Positions 1 through 8,572 of a DNA stretch of 64,000 bases are shown piece after piece. The position numbers were made by a program, and so were the translations under genes. The notes under the pieces are model-generated. The model was not told the origin of the DNA and ran no database searches. It saw only the letters and a program-made list of their open reading frames with translations. Position 1 is the stretch's first letter, and every line of letters starts with the position of its first letter. This DNA is from JAWKHR01 sp041394725 (GTDB taxonomy: Bacteria; Acidobacteriota; Vicinamibacteria; Vicinamibacterales; SCN-69-37): the NCBI GenBank assembly GCA_041394725.1, contig JAWKHR010000031.1, positions 1 through 64,000 on the forward strand, in the 5' to 3' direction.

Positions 1-528
1 GAACGCGCCGGTGGCGAAGCCGGCGGCCTTGAGCCGCGTCGCGAGGGTGACGGTGCCGTCGGGCACCCGGTAGCCGCTGTTGTCGCGGACGCCGTGCTCG
101 TACGGATAGTGACCCGTGAGGATCGAGGTGTGCGACGGCAGCGTCACCACCGCCTGCGAGTGCGCGAACGTGAACCGCGCGCCGCCGGCGGCCAGCCGGT
201 CGAGGTTGGGCGTGGCCGCCCGGCCGCCGTACGACCCGAGCGCGTCGCCGCGCAGCGTGTCGATCGTGACGAGCAGCACGTTCTGGTCGGCGGCCGGCGT
301 GAGCGCGTAGGCCGTGCCCCTCGTCCACCAGAACCCGGCCCCGGCGATCGCGGCCAGCAGCACGAGGCCAGCGGCCAGCATCGGCCCGCGGCCGCCGCGT
401 CCGGCGCCGTCGTCACCCGTCGCCGCCGCGGGTCGGTCCGAGGCGGCCGAGGGGGCCGCGGGCCGGTCCGTCGCCGGCGCAGCCGCCGCCGGCCGGGGCG
501 CGGATTTCCGTTTCTTCTTCGAAGCCAT
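1..528 (-). CDS. Membrane-anchored sulfatase-fold hydrolase, N-terminal part (runs off the window)
   Basis: Only the first 176 codons lie in the window; the gene continues past base 1. The start at 528 gives a Lys/Arg-rich cytoplasmic leader (MASKKKRKS), an Ala/Pro-rich stretch, one membrane segment near residues 65-85, then the start of an alkaline phosphatase/sulfatase fold: NVLLVTIDTLRGDALG carries the first metal-binding Asp. The segment that holds the formylglycine cysteine in true sulfatases reads VVTLPSHTSILTGHYP, with Thr at the Cys position. That is typical of the phosphoglycerol-transferase and phosphatase-like branch of the family rather than arylsulfatases. The active domain would face the periplasm. 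Substrate cannot be told. Family call is firm, function open. Confidence 0.85.
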   Translation of the reverse strand, partial: MASKKKRKSAPRPAAAAPATDRPAAPSAASDRPAAATGDDGAGRGGRGPMLAAGLVLLAAIAGAGFWWTRGTAYALTPAADQNVLLVTIDTLRGDALGSYGGRAATPNLDRLAAGGARFTFAHSQAVVTLPSHTSILTGHYPYEHGVRDNSGYRVPDGTVTLATRLKAAGFATGAF

Positions 529-601
529 CGGTGCGATCTTCTAGATGTAGCACAGAATGATCGGGCGCCGCGCCGCGCCGGATGGGGAGAATCGAAGCAC
601 C

Positions 602-3547
602 ATGAGTCGGATACGCGTCGGTCTGATGGGCGCCGTGCTGATCTCGGGCGGCGGCGCGGTGTTGATGTGGGGCGGAGGCGCCGCGACGATCTCGGGCGCC
701 AGCGCCGTGACCATCCCGGGCGGCACGGCCCCGATGTTCCCGGTCGCCGAACTCGCCGCGCCGGCGCAGACGCAGGCGCGGGAGCGGGCACCGCAGGGGC
801 GCGAGCGCGAGGCGGAGCCCGCCGGGGAACGGGGGGAGTTCTCCCCGCTCGGCTTCTACGATCTGCTGGCCTATCAGCGGGCCTTTCCCGCCGAGCCGGG
901 CAGCCCGCTCGTGCTGCAGGCGACCGCCGGCCGCTACTGGGCCTTCCGCGGGGTGACCTACCGGGGCATGACCCCCGAGGGCGGCAACGTCTGGACCTCG
1001 CTCGGGCCCGAGACGAGCATCCAGAATCCCGACGCCGGCGGCACCGAGAACGTCTCGGGCCGCGTGGCGGCGCTGGCGATCTCGCCCACGTGCCAGTTCA
1101 CCGGTCCCTGCCGCCTCTGGGTCGGCACGGCGGGCGGCGGCGTGTGGCGCAGCGACGTCGCGATGGACACCGAGGACCCGCGCTGGCGCTGGGTGTCGCA
1201 GGGCCTCGGCACGAACAGCATCGGCAGCCTCACCGTCGATCCATCGGATCGTACCGGCGACACGATCTACGTCGGCACCGGGGAGACGAACCAGCCGAAC
1301 AACTCCGGCGCGGGCACCGGCCTCTATCGCTCGGAAGACGCCGGCGATCACTGGACCCGCATCCCGACGATGATCACGGACCCGGCCGTCTCGCCGTCGC
1401 CCATCGACTTCACCTTCACGCGCGGCATCTCGTCGGTCGTCATCGATCCGAACAGCCCGCAGACGCTCTACGTCGGGACGACGAGCGCGATGCTCGGGAT
1501 GACGGCGGTACGTGGCGGCCAGACGCAGACGCCGGGCTTCCCGCAGCCGCGTACCGGGCTCTACAAGACGGTCAACGGCGGGCTCACGTGGAGCCTGATC
1601 TGGGTGCCGCCGCTCGACCCCGTGATTGCGCCGAATCCGAACCTCGGTGAGGGCGTCGGCGACACGATGTTCGGCGTCCGGCACGTCGAGCTCGACCCGA
1701 AGGACCCGCGGATCGTCTACGCGACCGCCTGGAACAACGCGATCCACCGCTCGGCGCCGTCGCTCGAGGGCGGCGACGCGTCGTTCAAGCCCGTCTACGC
1801 GATCGTGGGGGCGCGGCGGTTCATCGACCTGGCGATGTTCGCGCTGACCGTCAAGGACGGCCACACGCGGATGTACGTCTACAACGGCACCGAGACGGTG
1901 AGCACGCAGGCGCTCTACCGGCTGGACAACGCCGACGTGCCGGCGGCGACCCTGGTGCAGGGCAGCGGCGCGGCGCTCGTGAACACGGCGGCCTGGCTGA
2001 AGCTGACCTCCGACGACACGGGCAGCCCGGCCTCGACCAGCCGGCGCATCTGCAGCAGCCAGTGCTTCTACGACCTGCTCGTGGCGACGCCGCCCGGACA
2101 GCCCGACACGGTCATCATCGGCGGCGTCCAGTCGCCCGACTTCGGCGAACCGACCATGCGGTCCACCGACGCGGGGCAGACGTTCACGGGGTTCGGCAAC
2201 GACGCGCAGCAGCCGCGCAACACCAGCCACGTGGACGTGCGCGCGATCGCGTTCCACCCGCGCAACCCGAACGTCGCCTTCGTCGGGTCGGACGGCGGCG
2301 TGGTGCGCAACGACGGGATCTTCGTGGACAACACGGCGCGGTGCCTGGAGCTGGTCGGCAACGCGCCGCAGTGCCGCGTGGCGCTGCGGGCCGTGCCGCA
2401 GCGGATCTACTTCCTCAACAAGGGCCTGCAGTCGCTGCAGTTCTACAACGTGGCGGTGGATCCGCGCGCGCCGCTCACGCGGCTCATCGGCGGGCTGCAG
2501 GACAACAGCACGATCTGGCTCGACGGGACGGGCGATCCGCGGGTCTGGAAGGCGCTGTTCCCGTTCGGGGACGGCACCTCCGCCTCGGGATTCCATCCGG
2601 CCCGATCCGACGTGGTGTTCGCCAGCTTCCAGAGCGACAACTTCTTCACCAACTTCCGCAACGGCGCCCTGTCGGCGTGGGTGCGGACGGACGGGCCGAT
2701 CCGCGCGGCCGGCGAGCGCAACACGGTCACGAAGTCCACCGGCCGGCAGTTCATCACCTTCGACCAGGTGAACCCGGACACGCAGTTCACCGGCTTCCAG
2801 CACATCTGGCGGACCCAGGACAACGGCGGCACCCAGGGGTTCCTCGAGAGCAACTGCCGGTTCCCGGGCGGCTCGTCCGGCACGAGCTGCGGGGACTGGC
2901 GGCCCCTCGGCGTGCCCTATCCGTTCACGCCCGGGAGCACGCCCACCTCGCCGGCCCGCCTGCCCGGCGACCTGACGAGCAGCTACTACGGCACCGATCG
3001 CACCGGCGGCATCATCGTGGCCGCCGAGCGTTCGCCCCTCGACGCCGGCACGCTGTGGGCCGCGACGAACTTCGGCCGCCTGTTCATCACGAAGCAGGCC
3101 GACGGGCCGGCGGCCGACGCCGCGTTCGTCCGCCTCGACGGCCCGGTGACCCCGATGCGGTTCATCACCCGGATCTTCGCCGACCGGCGCGACGCCAACG
3201 CGGCGTTCGTGTCCTATTCCGGCTTCAACGTGATGACGCCCGGCACCCCGGGGCACATCTTCCACGTCGTGTACGACCCGGTGACCGAGCGCGCGACCTT
3301 CACGCCGATGGACGCCGACCTCGGCGACCTGCCGATCAACACCATCGTCTTCGACGACGAGCGCGGCGACCTGTACGCGGCGACGGACTTCGGGCCGATC
3401 GTGCTGCGGCAGGGGACGGCGAACTGGGCCCGGGCGGGCATCGGCTTCCCCGAGGTCCTGATGGTGGATCTCGAGTTCGTGCGGGACCGGCGCCTGCTGG
3501 TCGCCGCGACGCACGGCATCGGCATCTTCTACCTGAAGCTGGACTGA
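602..3547 (+). CDS. Secreted BNR/Asp-box repeat (sortilin/VPS10-like beta-propeller) protein
   Basis: A protein of 981 residues if the ATG at 602 is used; an in-frame ATG at 557 would put 15 polar residues before the hydrophobic leader, so 602 is preferred. Residues 1-26 form a Gly/Ala-rich signal peptide. The rest contains repeated Asp-box blades, for example YRSEDAGDHW near residue 243, YKTVNGGLTW near 319 and MRSTDAGQTF near 519, together with sialidase-like strands such as IYVGTGETN. Such proteins fold as seven- to ten-bladed propellers and are abundant in Acidobacteriota. They may be glycosidase-like or simply binding proteins; no catalytic residue set is evident. It converges on the outer-membrane protein gene downstream, with 44 bases between the stops. 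Confidence 0.85.
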   Translation: MSRIRVGLMGAVLISGGGAVLMWGGGAATISGASAVTIPGGTAPMFPVAELAAPAQTQARERAPQGREREAEPAGERGEFSPLGFYDLLAYQRAFPAEPGSPLVLQATAGRYWAFRGVTYRGMTPEGGNVWTSLGPETSIQNPDAGGTENVSGRVAALAISPTCQFTGPCRLWVGTAGGGVWRSDVAMDTEDPRWRWVSQGLGTNSIGSLTVDPSDRTGDTIYVGTGETNQPNNSGAGTGLYRSEDAGDHWTRIPTMITDPAVSPSPIDFTFTRGISSVVIDPNSPQTLYVGTTSAMLGMTAVRGGQTQTPGFPQPRTGLYKTVNGGLTWSLIWVPPLDPVIAPNPNLGEGVGDTMFGVRHVELDPKDPRIVYATAWNNAIHRSAPSLEGGDASFKPVYAIVGARRFIDLAMFALTVKDGHTRMYVYNGTETVSTQALYRLDNADVPAATLVQGSGAALVNTAAWLKLTSDDTGSPASTSRRICSSQCFYDLLVATPPGQPDTVIIGGVQSPDFGEPTMRSTDAGQTFTGFGNDAQQPRNTSHVDVRAIAFHPRNPNVAFVGSDGGVVRNDGIFVDNTARCLELVGNAPQCRVALRAVPQRIYFLNKGLQSLQFYNVAVDPRAPLTRLIGGLQDNSTIWLDGTGDPRVWKALFPFGDGTSASGFHPARSDVVFASFQSDNFFTNFRNGALSAWVRTDGPIRAAGERNTVTKSTGRQFITFDQVNPDTQFTGFQHIWRTQDNGGTQGFLESNCRFPGGSSGTSCGDWRPLGVPYPFTPGSTPTSPARLPGDLTSSYYGTDRTGGIIVAAERSPLDAGTLWAATNFGRLFITKQADGPAADAAFVRLDGPVTPMRFITRIFADRRDANAAFVSYSGFNVMTPGTPGHIFHVVYDPVTERATFTPMDADLGDLPINTIVFDDERGDLYAATDFGPIVLRQGTANWARAGIGFPEVLMVDLEFVRDRRLLVAATHGIGIFYLKLD

Positions 3548-3591
3548 CGCCGGCCGGCGCCGGACCGACCGCGTGGGCGGAGGGGTGAGTC

Positions 3592-4701
3592 CTAGAACCG
3601 CGCGACGAAGCCGACGGTCAGGACGACGCGCGTCGCGAGCCCGGTCGAGACGATCTCGAAGCCGTCGAGGCCGCCGCCGAGCGTGGAGACCCGGCCCGAC
3701 GAGGGGTTGTTGCTGAACTGCACGGCGGGATTCGTGAACGACTCGATGAAGTCCGCCGGCGCGCCGGTGGCGACGACCGGCGCGGCGTCGGCCACGAGCG
3801 TCGCGCCCTTCGCCAGGTAGACGCGCCCGTCCACCCGCAGCCCCCAGCGGCCGCCCAGGTCGCGGTCCAGGCCGCCGCCGAACACGAACACGGGCGTGGC
3901 CGGTCGCTCGCGGCGAATCGTCAGGCGATCGGTCTCGTCGATCGGCACCTCGCCGAGAATCGAGAAGCGGTAGTGGCCCTCGACGGTGACCGAGGGCGTG
4001 GCCGCGCTGGCGAGGACGCCGGCGCCGCCGGTGACGTACGGCGTGAAGGCGCCGCGCGCGCCGAAGCGGCGCTGCAGCGTGCCCGTGAACGCGACCTCAC
4101 GCGCGCCGCCCGAGGACGAGGCGGTCGTCGAGATCGCGACGCCGGTGAACGGCCCCGTCGCGAGGAGCGCGCCGAAGGCCGACTCGAACGACGCGCGGGT
4201 GGTGTCGATTGCCGTCTCCAGATCCGACGACAGGCCACCGGAGCCGGCGAAGAGGTCGAACGCCGCCTCGGCCGACCACCGCGCGTTCAGGACGCGGCGG
4301 ACCCGCACGCCGAGCGTCGCGCCGGTGCGCGTCCGGATCGTGTCCGCGCCGAGGGCGGCATCGAGCGGATCGACGCGCGCGCCGGTGCCGAATTCCGCGT
4401 TCACGCCGTTGAGCAGCGCGGCGCCGTCGCCCAGGAACCAGGTCGGCACCTGCCGGCTCGGGAACGTCGGGCCGGACGTGATGATCGACGGCCCGGGCGG
4501 CGGCAGCTGGCGGTCGGTACTGCCCGACGTGACCGGCAGCAGGAACCCGCCGTAGGGCTCGACCTCCCAGCCCGTGCCGGTCCGCCCGGCCTGGGCCGCG
4601 ACGGCGCGCGGCAGGGCCGCGAGGAGTGCCGCCGCGAGCAGGATCGTGAAGGCGGCACCCGGCGCGCGACGGGCCGGCGGGGGTATCGACATGGCCGCCA
4701 T
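3592..4701 (-). CDS. Outer-membrane beta-barrel protein, unknown function
   Basis: A protein of 369 residues if started at 4701 (MAAMSIPPP); an ATG three codons later at 4692 is equally possible. The leader FTILLAAALLAALPRAVAAQ is a clear signal peptide. The remainder alternates polar and hydrophobic residues in short strands separated by Gly-rich turns (GGFLLPVTSG, GGGLDRDLGGRWGLRVDGRVYL) and ends VVLTVGFVARF, a terminal Phe after a hydrophobic strand as expected for an OmpA/OmpW-like barrel inserted by BAM. No known channel or receptor signature was recognised. It is transcribed away from the small membrane-protein gene that follows. Confidence 0.75.
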   Translation of the reverse strand: MAAMSIPPPARRAPGAAFTILLAAALLAALPRAVAAQAGRTGTGWEVEPYGGFLLPVTSGSTDRQLPPPGPSIITSGPTFPSRQVPTWFLGDGAALLNGVNAEFGTGARVDPLDAALGADTIRTRTGATLGVRVRRVLNARWSAEAAFDLFAGSGGLSSDLETAIDTTRASFESAFGALLATGPFTGVAISTTASSSGGAREVAFTGTLQRRFGARGAFTPYVTGGAGVLASAATPSVTVEGHYRFSILGEVPIDETDRLTIRRERPATPVFVFGGGLDRDLGGRWGLRVDGRVYLAKGATLVADAAPVVATGAPADFIESFTNPAVQFSNNPSSGRVSTLGGGLDGFEIVSTGLATRVVLTVGFVARF

Positions 4702-4752
4702 CTTACTCCCGGCGCAGGCCCGGAAGTTCGCGCCGGCCGGCCGCCACGGCGC

Positions 4753-4758
4753 TATACT
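4753..4758 (+). promoter_or_regulatory. Possible -10 element
   Basis: TATACT, one base off the sigma-70 consensus, lies 8 bases before the ATG at 4767. No good -35 hexamer is seen; the nearest candidate, TTCGCG at 4728-4733, has a long 19-base spacer. If used, the transcript would be nearly leaderless. Confidence 0.3.
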
Positions 4759-4766
4759 GGCCGGTG

Positions 4767-5252
4767 ATGTTCCGCCGGATCGCGACCGCCATCGGCGCGC
4801 TGCTGATCCTGTTCCACGTCTGGCTGCTCGGCAGCCAGCTCTGGGACGGTCAGCTCGCCGACCCCGCGCTCGTCGTCCGGTGGGTGATCGGTCTCGGCCT
4901 GGTCGCCGGGCTGGTCGCGGTCCGCCGGCAGGGCGGGTCGATGTTCTTCGGCCGCCGGGCCGTGTCGATCTGGCTGCTGGCGGTGCTCCTGCACGGACCG
5001 GCCGTCGCGCGCGACTTCGGGGCGCCGGCGCTGCCGGAGGTCGTCGCCACGCTGGCCGAGGTCGCGCTCGTCGCGGCGGCGGCCGCGGGACTCGCGCTGG
5101 CGCTGGCGCTCGTCGCGAGCCGCCGGTCGTGGCGTCCATCGGCGCGGGTGCTGCGCCGGCGCACGCCGCGGGTCATGACCGGGCCGCGCCGGGTCGATGC
5201 CCGACTGCGGTACGGACCCCGTCCTCCGCCCCTTCCGTCGTTCTCCCGCTAG
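4767..5252 (+). CDS. Small integral membrane protein, unknown
   Basis: A protein of 161 residues from the ATG at 4767; an adjacent GTG at 4764 is also in frame. Hydrophobic segments lie near residues 5-25, 36-55, 68-80 and 92-117, so three or four membrane helices are likely, followed by a basic, proline-rich C-terminal tail of about 40 residues. A TATACT box at 4753-4758 sits just before the start. I do not recognise the family. The strongly coding-like hydrophobic pattern makes it probably real, but the C-terminal third could be an over-extension in high-GC DNA. Confidence 0.5.
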   Translation: MFRRIATAIGALLILFHVWLLGSQLWDGQLADPALVVRWVIGLGLVAGLVAVRRQGGSMFFGRRAVSIWLLAVLLHGPAVARDFGAPALPEVVATLAEVALVAAAAAGLALALALVASRRSWRPSARVLRRRTPRVMTGPRRVDARLRYGPRPPPLPSFSR

Positions 5253-5419
5253 CTGCAAGTGGTTCGAGGCCGGAGGCCTCGCGGCCGCGCGTGCCGACGC
5301 TGGCACGCGCCGAGGTCGCGTGGCGCCGGCGCGACGTCGCCGGGACGCCCGCCCGGCGGCGTCCGAACGGGCGCGCGCGTGTGCGATCGCGCCCCGGGTG
5401 GATCGACGGAGTGTGTGTG

Positions 5420-8059
5420 ATGCGTGCACGTGTACTGACGTTTGCCCTTGCGGCGCTGCTGGCGGCCTCGTCCGCCCTGGCCGCCACGATTTCCGGCGTC
5501 GTGACCGACGCCACCGGCGCGGTGCTGCCCGAGACGCGGGTGGTGCTGCGCAACCTGGCCACCGGCCGCGAGGTCGTGGTCCAGAGCGGCCAGGACGGCC
5601 GCTATCGCATCGAGGACGCGGCGGCCGGGACGTACCTGGTGATCGCCTCGCGCGCCGGGTTCGCCGACGCGGCGCGGACCGTGGTCGTGGCCGGCGCCGA
5701 GCAGGACGTCACGGCGTCGCTCCAGCTCGAGATCGGCAGCCTGCGGAGCGAGGTGGGCGTCACGGCCGCGCGGTCGGAACGCGAGCTGCAGCAGCTGCCG
5801 CTCTCGATCCAGACGCTGTCGGGCGTCGCCATCGCGCAGTCGAACCCGCGGTCGTCGGGCGACGCGCTCGCGACGGCGGCCAACGTCACGCAGGTCGGCG
5901 ACGGGCCGTTCGGCGTCCGGCCCAGGCTGCGCGGCCTGGACTCGACGCGCCTGCTGGTGCTGGTGGACGGCGAGCGGCTGAACACCGCGCGCCAGGCGAC
6001 GGACCGGACCGGCGCGGAGGTCGGGCTGGTCTCGCCCGACGCGCTCTCGCGGATGGAGATCGTCAACGGCGCGGGCACGGTCCTGTACGGATCCGATGCC
6101 CTGTCGGGCACGATCAACATCATCACGAACGAGCCGCAGTTCTCGCCGGCGCAGCGCTTCGAGTACGGGTTCGACGGCTTCTACAGCTCGAACGAGCAGG
6201 GGCGGCGGGGCACGGTCACGTTCGGCGTCTCGGCGCCGCGCTACGCGGTGCGCGTGCAGGCGGGCGCCGACGAGTTCGACAACTACCACGCCGGCGCCTT
6301 CGGGACCGAGGACACGCGGCCGTTCTTCACGTCGGGCCAGCTCGTCCAGGCCGACACGATCGACGACAACTTCGGCTTCCACTTCCGGGCGTTCCCCGAC
6401 CCGTTCAACGCGCCGTACGTGCGGACCGACAGCGAGATCGCCAACTCGCAGGCGCGCGGGCAGTCGGTCAACGCCGCCGCGCTCGTCTCGATCGGCGAGC
6501 GCCGCACCCTCAAGCTGCGGTACCAGCGCCGGCGGGTGGAGAACGTCGGCTTCCCGGATTTCGCCGAGCCGACGTTCTTCAACGCGACGTCGCTGCCCTA
6601 CACGCAGCTCGACCGGTTCTCGACGCGCTACGAGGCGCAGGCGGTGACGCCGTGGCTCGCGAACCTCTCGCTCACGGGCTACGTGCAGCGCACCGACCGG
6701 CTGCTGCGCAACCTGCTGCCGGTGCAGTTCCCGGTGCCGTCGGCCCAGTTCTTCCCGATCTCGGTGATGCGGCTCGACATCACGTCGGAGACGGAGCAGC
6801 GCGTGTGGTCGCCCGGCATGGACCTGCAGGCGGTGCTCGTGCCGGCGCGCAACCACCTGCTGACGGCCGGGTTGACCGTCTACCAGGACCGCAGCAGCGA
6901 CTCGCGCACGACGTCCACGCAGATGTCGATGGTGGGCCAGGTGGCGCTGGGCGCGCGCGGACCCGAGGCGATCGTGTTCCCGTCGCCGATGCGGCTCGGC
7001 CCGCCGTCGATCGCGCACCCGGTGCGGGTGCCCGACGCCAGCCTGCGCGACGTGGGCCTGTACCTGCAGGACGAGTGGCGCCTGGGCGAGCAGCTCTCGA
7101 TCGTGGGCGGCCTGCGCGGGGACTTCTACACCGTGAGGACGAAGGCCACGCCCGGCTACGACGTGTCGGCGGTGGTCGACGGCGCCGAGCCGGCGATCGA
7201 CCCGGCGACGCTGCCGGACCCGAACGGCGCGTCGTACTCGCGGCGGGCGCTGACCGGTGACGTCGGCCTGCTCGTCAACCCGGGCGGCCGCGTGCATCCC
7301 TACGTCCGTGTGGGCCGGAGCTACCGGCACCCGAACCTCGAGGAAATGCTGTTCGCCGGGCCCGCGACGATCGGCAGCATCGCGCCGAACGTGCTCGTGA
7401 AGCCGGAGACCGGCACCAACCTCGACGCCGGCGTGAAGGTCCAGACCGGCATCGTCTCCGGCGGAGCGTCGGTGTTCCTGAACCAGTACCAGGACTTCAT
7501 CGCGCAGGACCTGGTGGTCGCGGTGACCGACGAGGGCCCGCTGGCGCAGGCGACCAACTACGCGGACGTGCGGATCGGCGGCGTCGAATTCTTCGCCGAC
7601 GCGCCGGTCGCGGTCGGCCCGGGCGTGCTGACGCTCTCGGGGGCGGCGGCCTACACGCGCGGCACGATCACGCGCGGCGAGAACCCGCTCGACGGCAGCT
7701 CGCTCGCCGACACGCCGTTCGACAACATCACGCCGTTCAAGCTGGTCACCTCCGCCCGGTTCACCGACCAGCGCGGGCGGTGGTGGGTGGAGTACGGCGC
7801 GCGCATGCAGACCGACGTCACGCGCGTGGCGCAGACGCTGCTCGACTCGCCGTTCATCATCGCGCAGGACCTGCTCTCGCTGGACGGCTTCGTCGTCCAG
7901 CGCCTCGGCTGGGGCGTGCCGATCACGCGCGGCAGCGGCCGGCTGGAGCTGACCTTCGCGGTCGAGAACCTCACCAACCGGTTCTACCGCGAGCAGTTCC
8001 AGTTCGCGCCCGCGCGCGGCCGCAGCTTCACGATCGGGCTGCGGGTGGCGGGGCGGTAG
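5420..8059 (+). CDS. TonB-dependent outer-membrane receptor with N-terminal carboxypeptidase-regulatory-like domain
   Basis: A protein of 879 residues. The ATG at 5420 is chosen because it directly precedes a signal peptide (MRARVLTFALAALLAASSALA). Residues 22-105 form a CarboxypepD_reg beta-sandwich (ATISGVVTDATGAVLPETRV, then GRYRIEDAAAGTYLV), the plug follows at about 118-240 (PRLRGLDSTRLLVLVDG, then GAGTVLYGSDALSGTINII), and the remainder is a 22-strand barrel with a long run of aromatic-Gly strands to the end. It is a ligand-gated importer energised by TonB-ExbBD. The domain order is usual for Acidobacteriota and Bacteroidota; the substrate (siderophore, glycan or metal) cannot be read from sequence. 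No partner SusD-like gene is adjacent. Confidence 0.92.
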   Translation: MRARVLTFALAALLAASSALAATISGVVTDATGAVLPETRVVLRNLATGREVVVQSGQDGRYRIEDAAAGTYLVIASRAGFADAARTVVVAGAEQDVTASLQLEIGSLRSEVGVTAARSERELQQLPLSIQTLSGVAIAQSNPRSSGDALATAANVTQVGDGPFGVRPRLRGLDSTRLLVLVDGERLNTARQATDRTGAEVGLVSPDALSRMEIVNGAGTVLYGSDALSGTINIITNEPQFSPAQRFEYGFDGFYSSNEQGRRGTVTFGVSAPRYAVRVQAGADEFDNYHAGAFGTEDTRPFFTSGQLVQADTIDDNFGFHFRAFPDPFNAPYVRTDSEIANSQARGQSVNAAALVSIGERRTLKLRYQRRRVENVGFPDFAEPTFFNATSLPYTQLDRFSTRYEAQAVTPWLANLSLTGYVQRTDRLLRNLLPVQFPVPSAQFFPISVMRLDITSETEQRVWSPGMDLQAVLVPARNHLLTAGLTVYQDRSSDSRTTSTQMSMVGQVALGARGPEAIVFPSPMRLGPPSIAHPVRVPDASLRDVGLYLQDEWRLGEQLSIVGGLRGDFYTVRTKATPGYDVSAVVDGAEPAIDPATLPDPNGASYSRRALTGDVGLLVNPGGRVHPYVRVGRSYRHPNLEEMLFAGPATIGSIAPNVLVKPETGTNLDAGVKVQTGIVSGGASVFLNQYQDFIAQDLVVAVTDEGPLAQATNYADVRIGGVEFFADAPVAVGPGVLTLSGAAAYTRGTITRGENPLDGSSLADTPFDNITPFKLVTSARFTDQRGRWWVEYGARMQTDVTRVAQTLLDSPFIIAQDLLSLDGFVVQRLGWGVPITRGSGRLELTFAVENLTNRFYREQFQFAPARGRSFTIGLRVAGR

Positions 8060-8067
8060 TGGAGGGT

Positions 8068-8098
8068 CCTGAGGGTCCCAGGGGCCTGAGGGTCCCAG
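8068..8098. repeat. 14-bp direct repeat
   Basis: CCTGAGGGTCCCAG occurs at 8068-8081 and again at 8085-8098, three bases apart, immediately after the TonB receptor stop codon. Confidence 0.7.
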
Positions 8099-8110
8099 AG
8101 TCGCACCCGT

Positions 8111-8142
8111 GGGGGGCTTCGGTCTTCGAGGCCGGGCCCCCC
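8111..8142 (+). terminator. Possible GC hairpin after the TonB receptor gene
   Basis: GGGGGGC at 8111-8117 can pair with GCCCCCC at 8136-8142 around an 18-base loop. No T-run follows, so an intrinsic terminator is uncertain. Confidence 0.3.
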
Positions 8143-8185
8143 GGCCCTCGGCGAGCTGATCGCCCCGCGTCCTCCATCCCTGCAA

Positions 8186-8220
8186 CTTCTAGGTATCATC
8201 CCTCGTCCTATACCTAGAAG
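8186..8220. promoter_or_regulatory. Perfect 11-bp inverted repeat, probable PadR operator
   Basis: The left arm CTTCTAGGTAT (8186-8196) and right arm ATACCTAGAAG (8210-8220) are exact reverse complements around a 13-base spacer, ending 14 bases before the padR ATG. TATCAT inside the left half could be a -10 box. Position and symmetry fit autorepression by the dimeric PadR protein encoded next, which would also control the permease in the same operon. Confidence 0.8.
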
Positions 8221-8234
8221 CTCGAGGGACCACC

Positions 8235-8567
8235 ATGCCGCCGACCCCGCTCTCGCTCCCGCAGGGCACGCTCGACCTGCTGATCCTCCGCACGCTGGCC
8301 GCGGGGGCCTCGCACGGCTACGCGATCGCCCGCACCATCGAGGAGACCACCGATGATGCCCTCCGGATCGAGGAGGGATCGCTGTACCCGGCGCTCCACC
8401 GGATGCAGCAGCGGCGCTGGATCTCGGCCGAGTGGCGCCAGTCGGAGCTCGGGAAGAAGGTCAAGATCTACGCGCTGACCACGCGCGGACGCGCCGAGCT
8501 CCGCGCCCGCGTCGACGACTGGGGCCAGCTCACCGACGCGGTGGGCAAGGTCCTGCGGATGGGGTGA
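8235..8567 (+). CDS. PadR-family transcriptional regulator
   Basis: A protein of 110 residues, typical of the short PadR-s2 subclass. It starts LSLPQGTLDLLILRTL and has the winged-helix core with HGYAIARTIEE and the recognition region EEGSLYPALHRMQQRRW, followed by the wing (KKVKIYALTTRGRAEL) and a short dimerisation helix. It binds palindromic operators as a dimer, and a perfect inverted repeat sits just upstream. The downstream permease starts at or overlapping its stop codon, so the two are co-transcribed, the standard PadR/ADOP arrangement of Acidobacteriota. The effector signal is unknown. Confidence 0.93.
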   Translation: MPPTPLSLPQGTLDLLILRTLAAGASHGYAIARTIEETTDDALRIEEGSLYPALHRMQQRRWISAEWRQSELGKKVKIYALTTRGRAELRARVDDWGQLTDAVGKVLRMG

Positions 8568-8572
8568 ACGCG

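Noticed and set aside
413..3514. A 1033-codon minus-strand frame opposite the BNR-repeat gene
   Set aside because: Composition is Arg/Ala/Val-rich with no recognisable domain, while the plus strand shows repeated Asp-box motifs and a signal peptide.
5249..8185. Long minus-strand frame opposite the TonB receptor, and a similar one (8468-11350) opposite the permease
   Set aside because: Both are shadows of genes with clear domain structure on the other strand.
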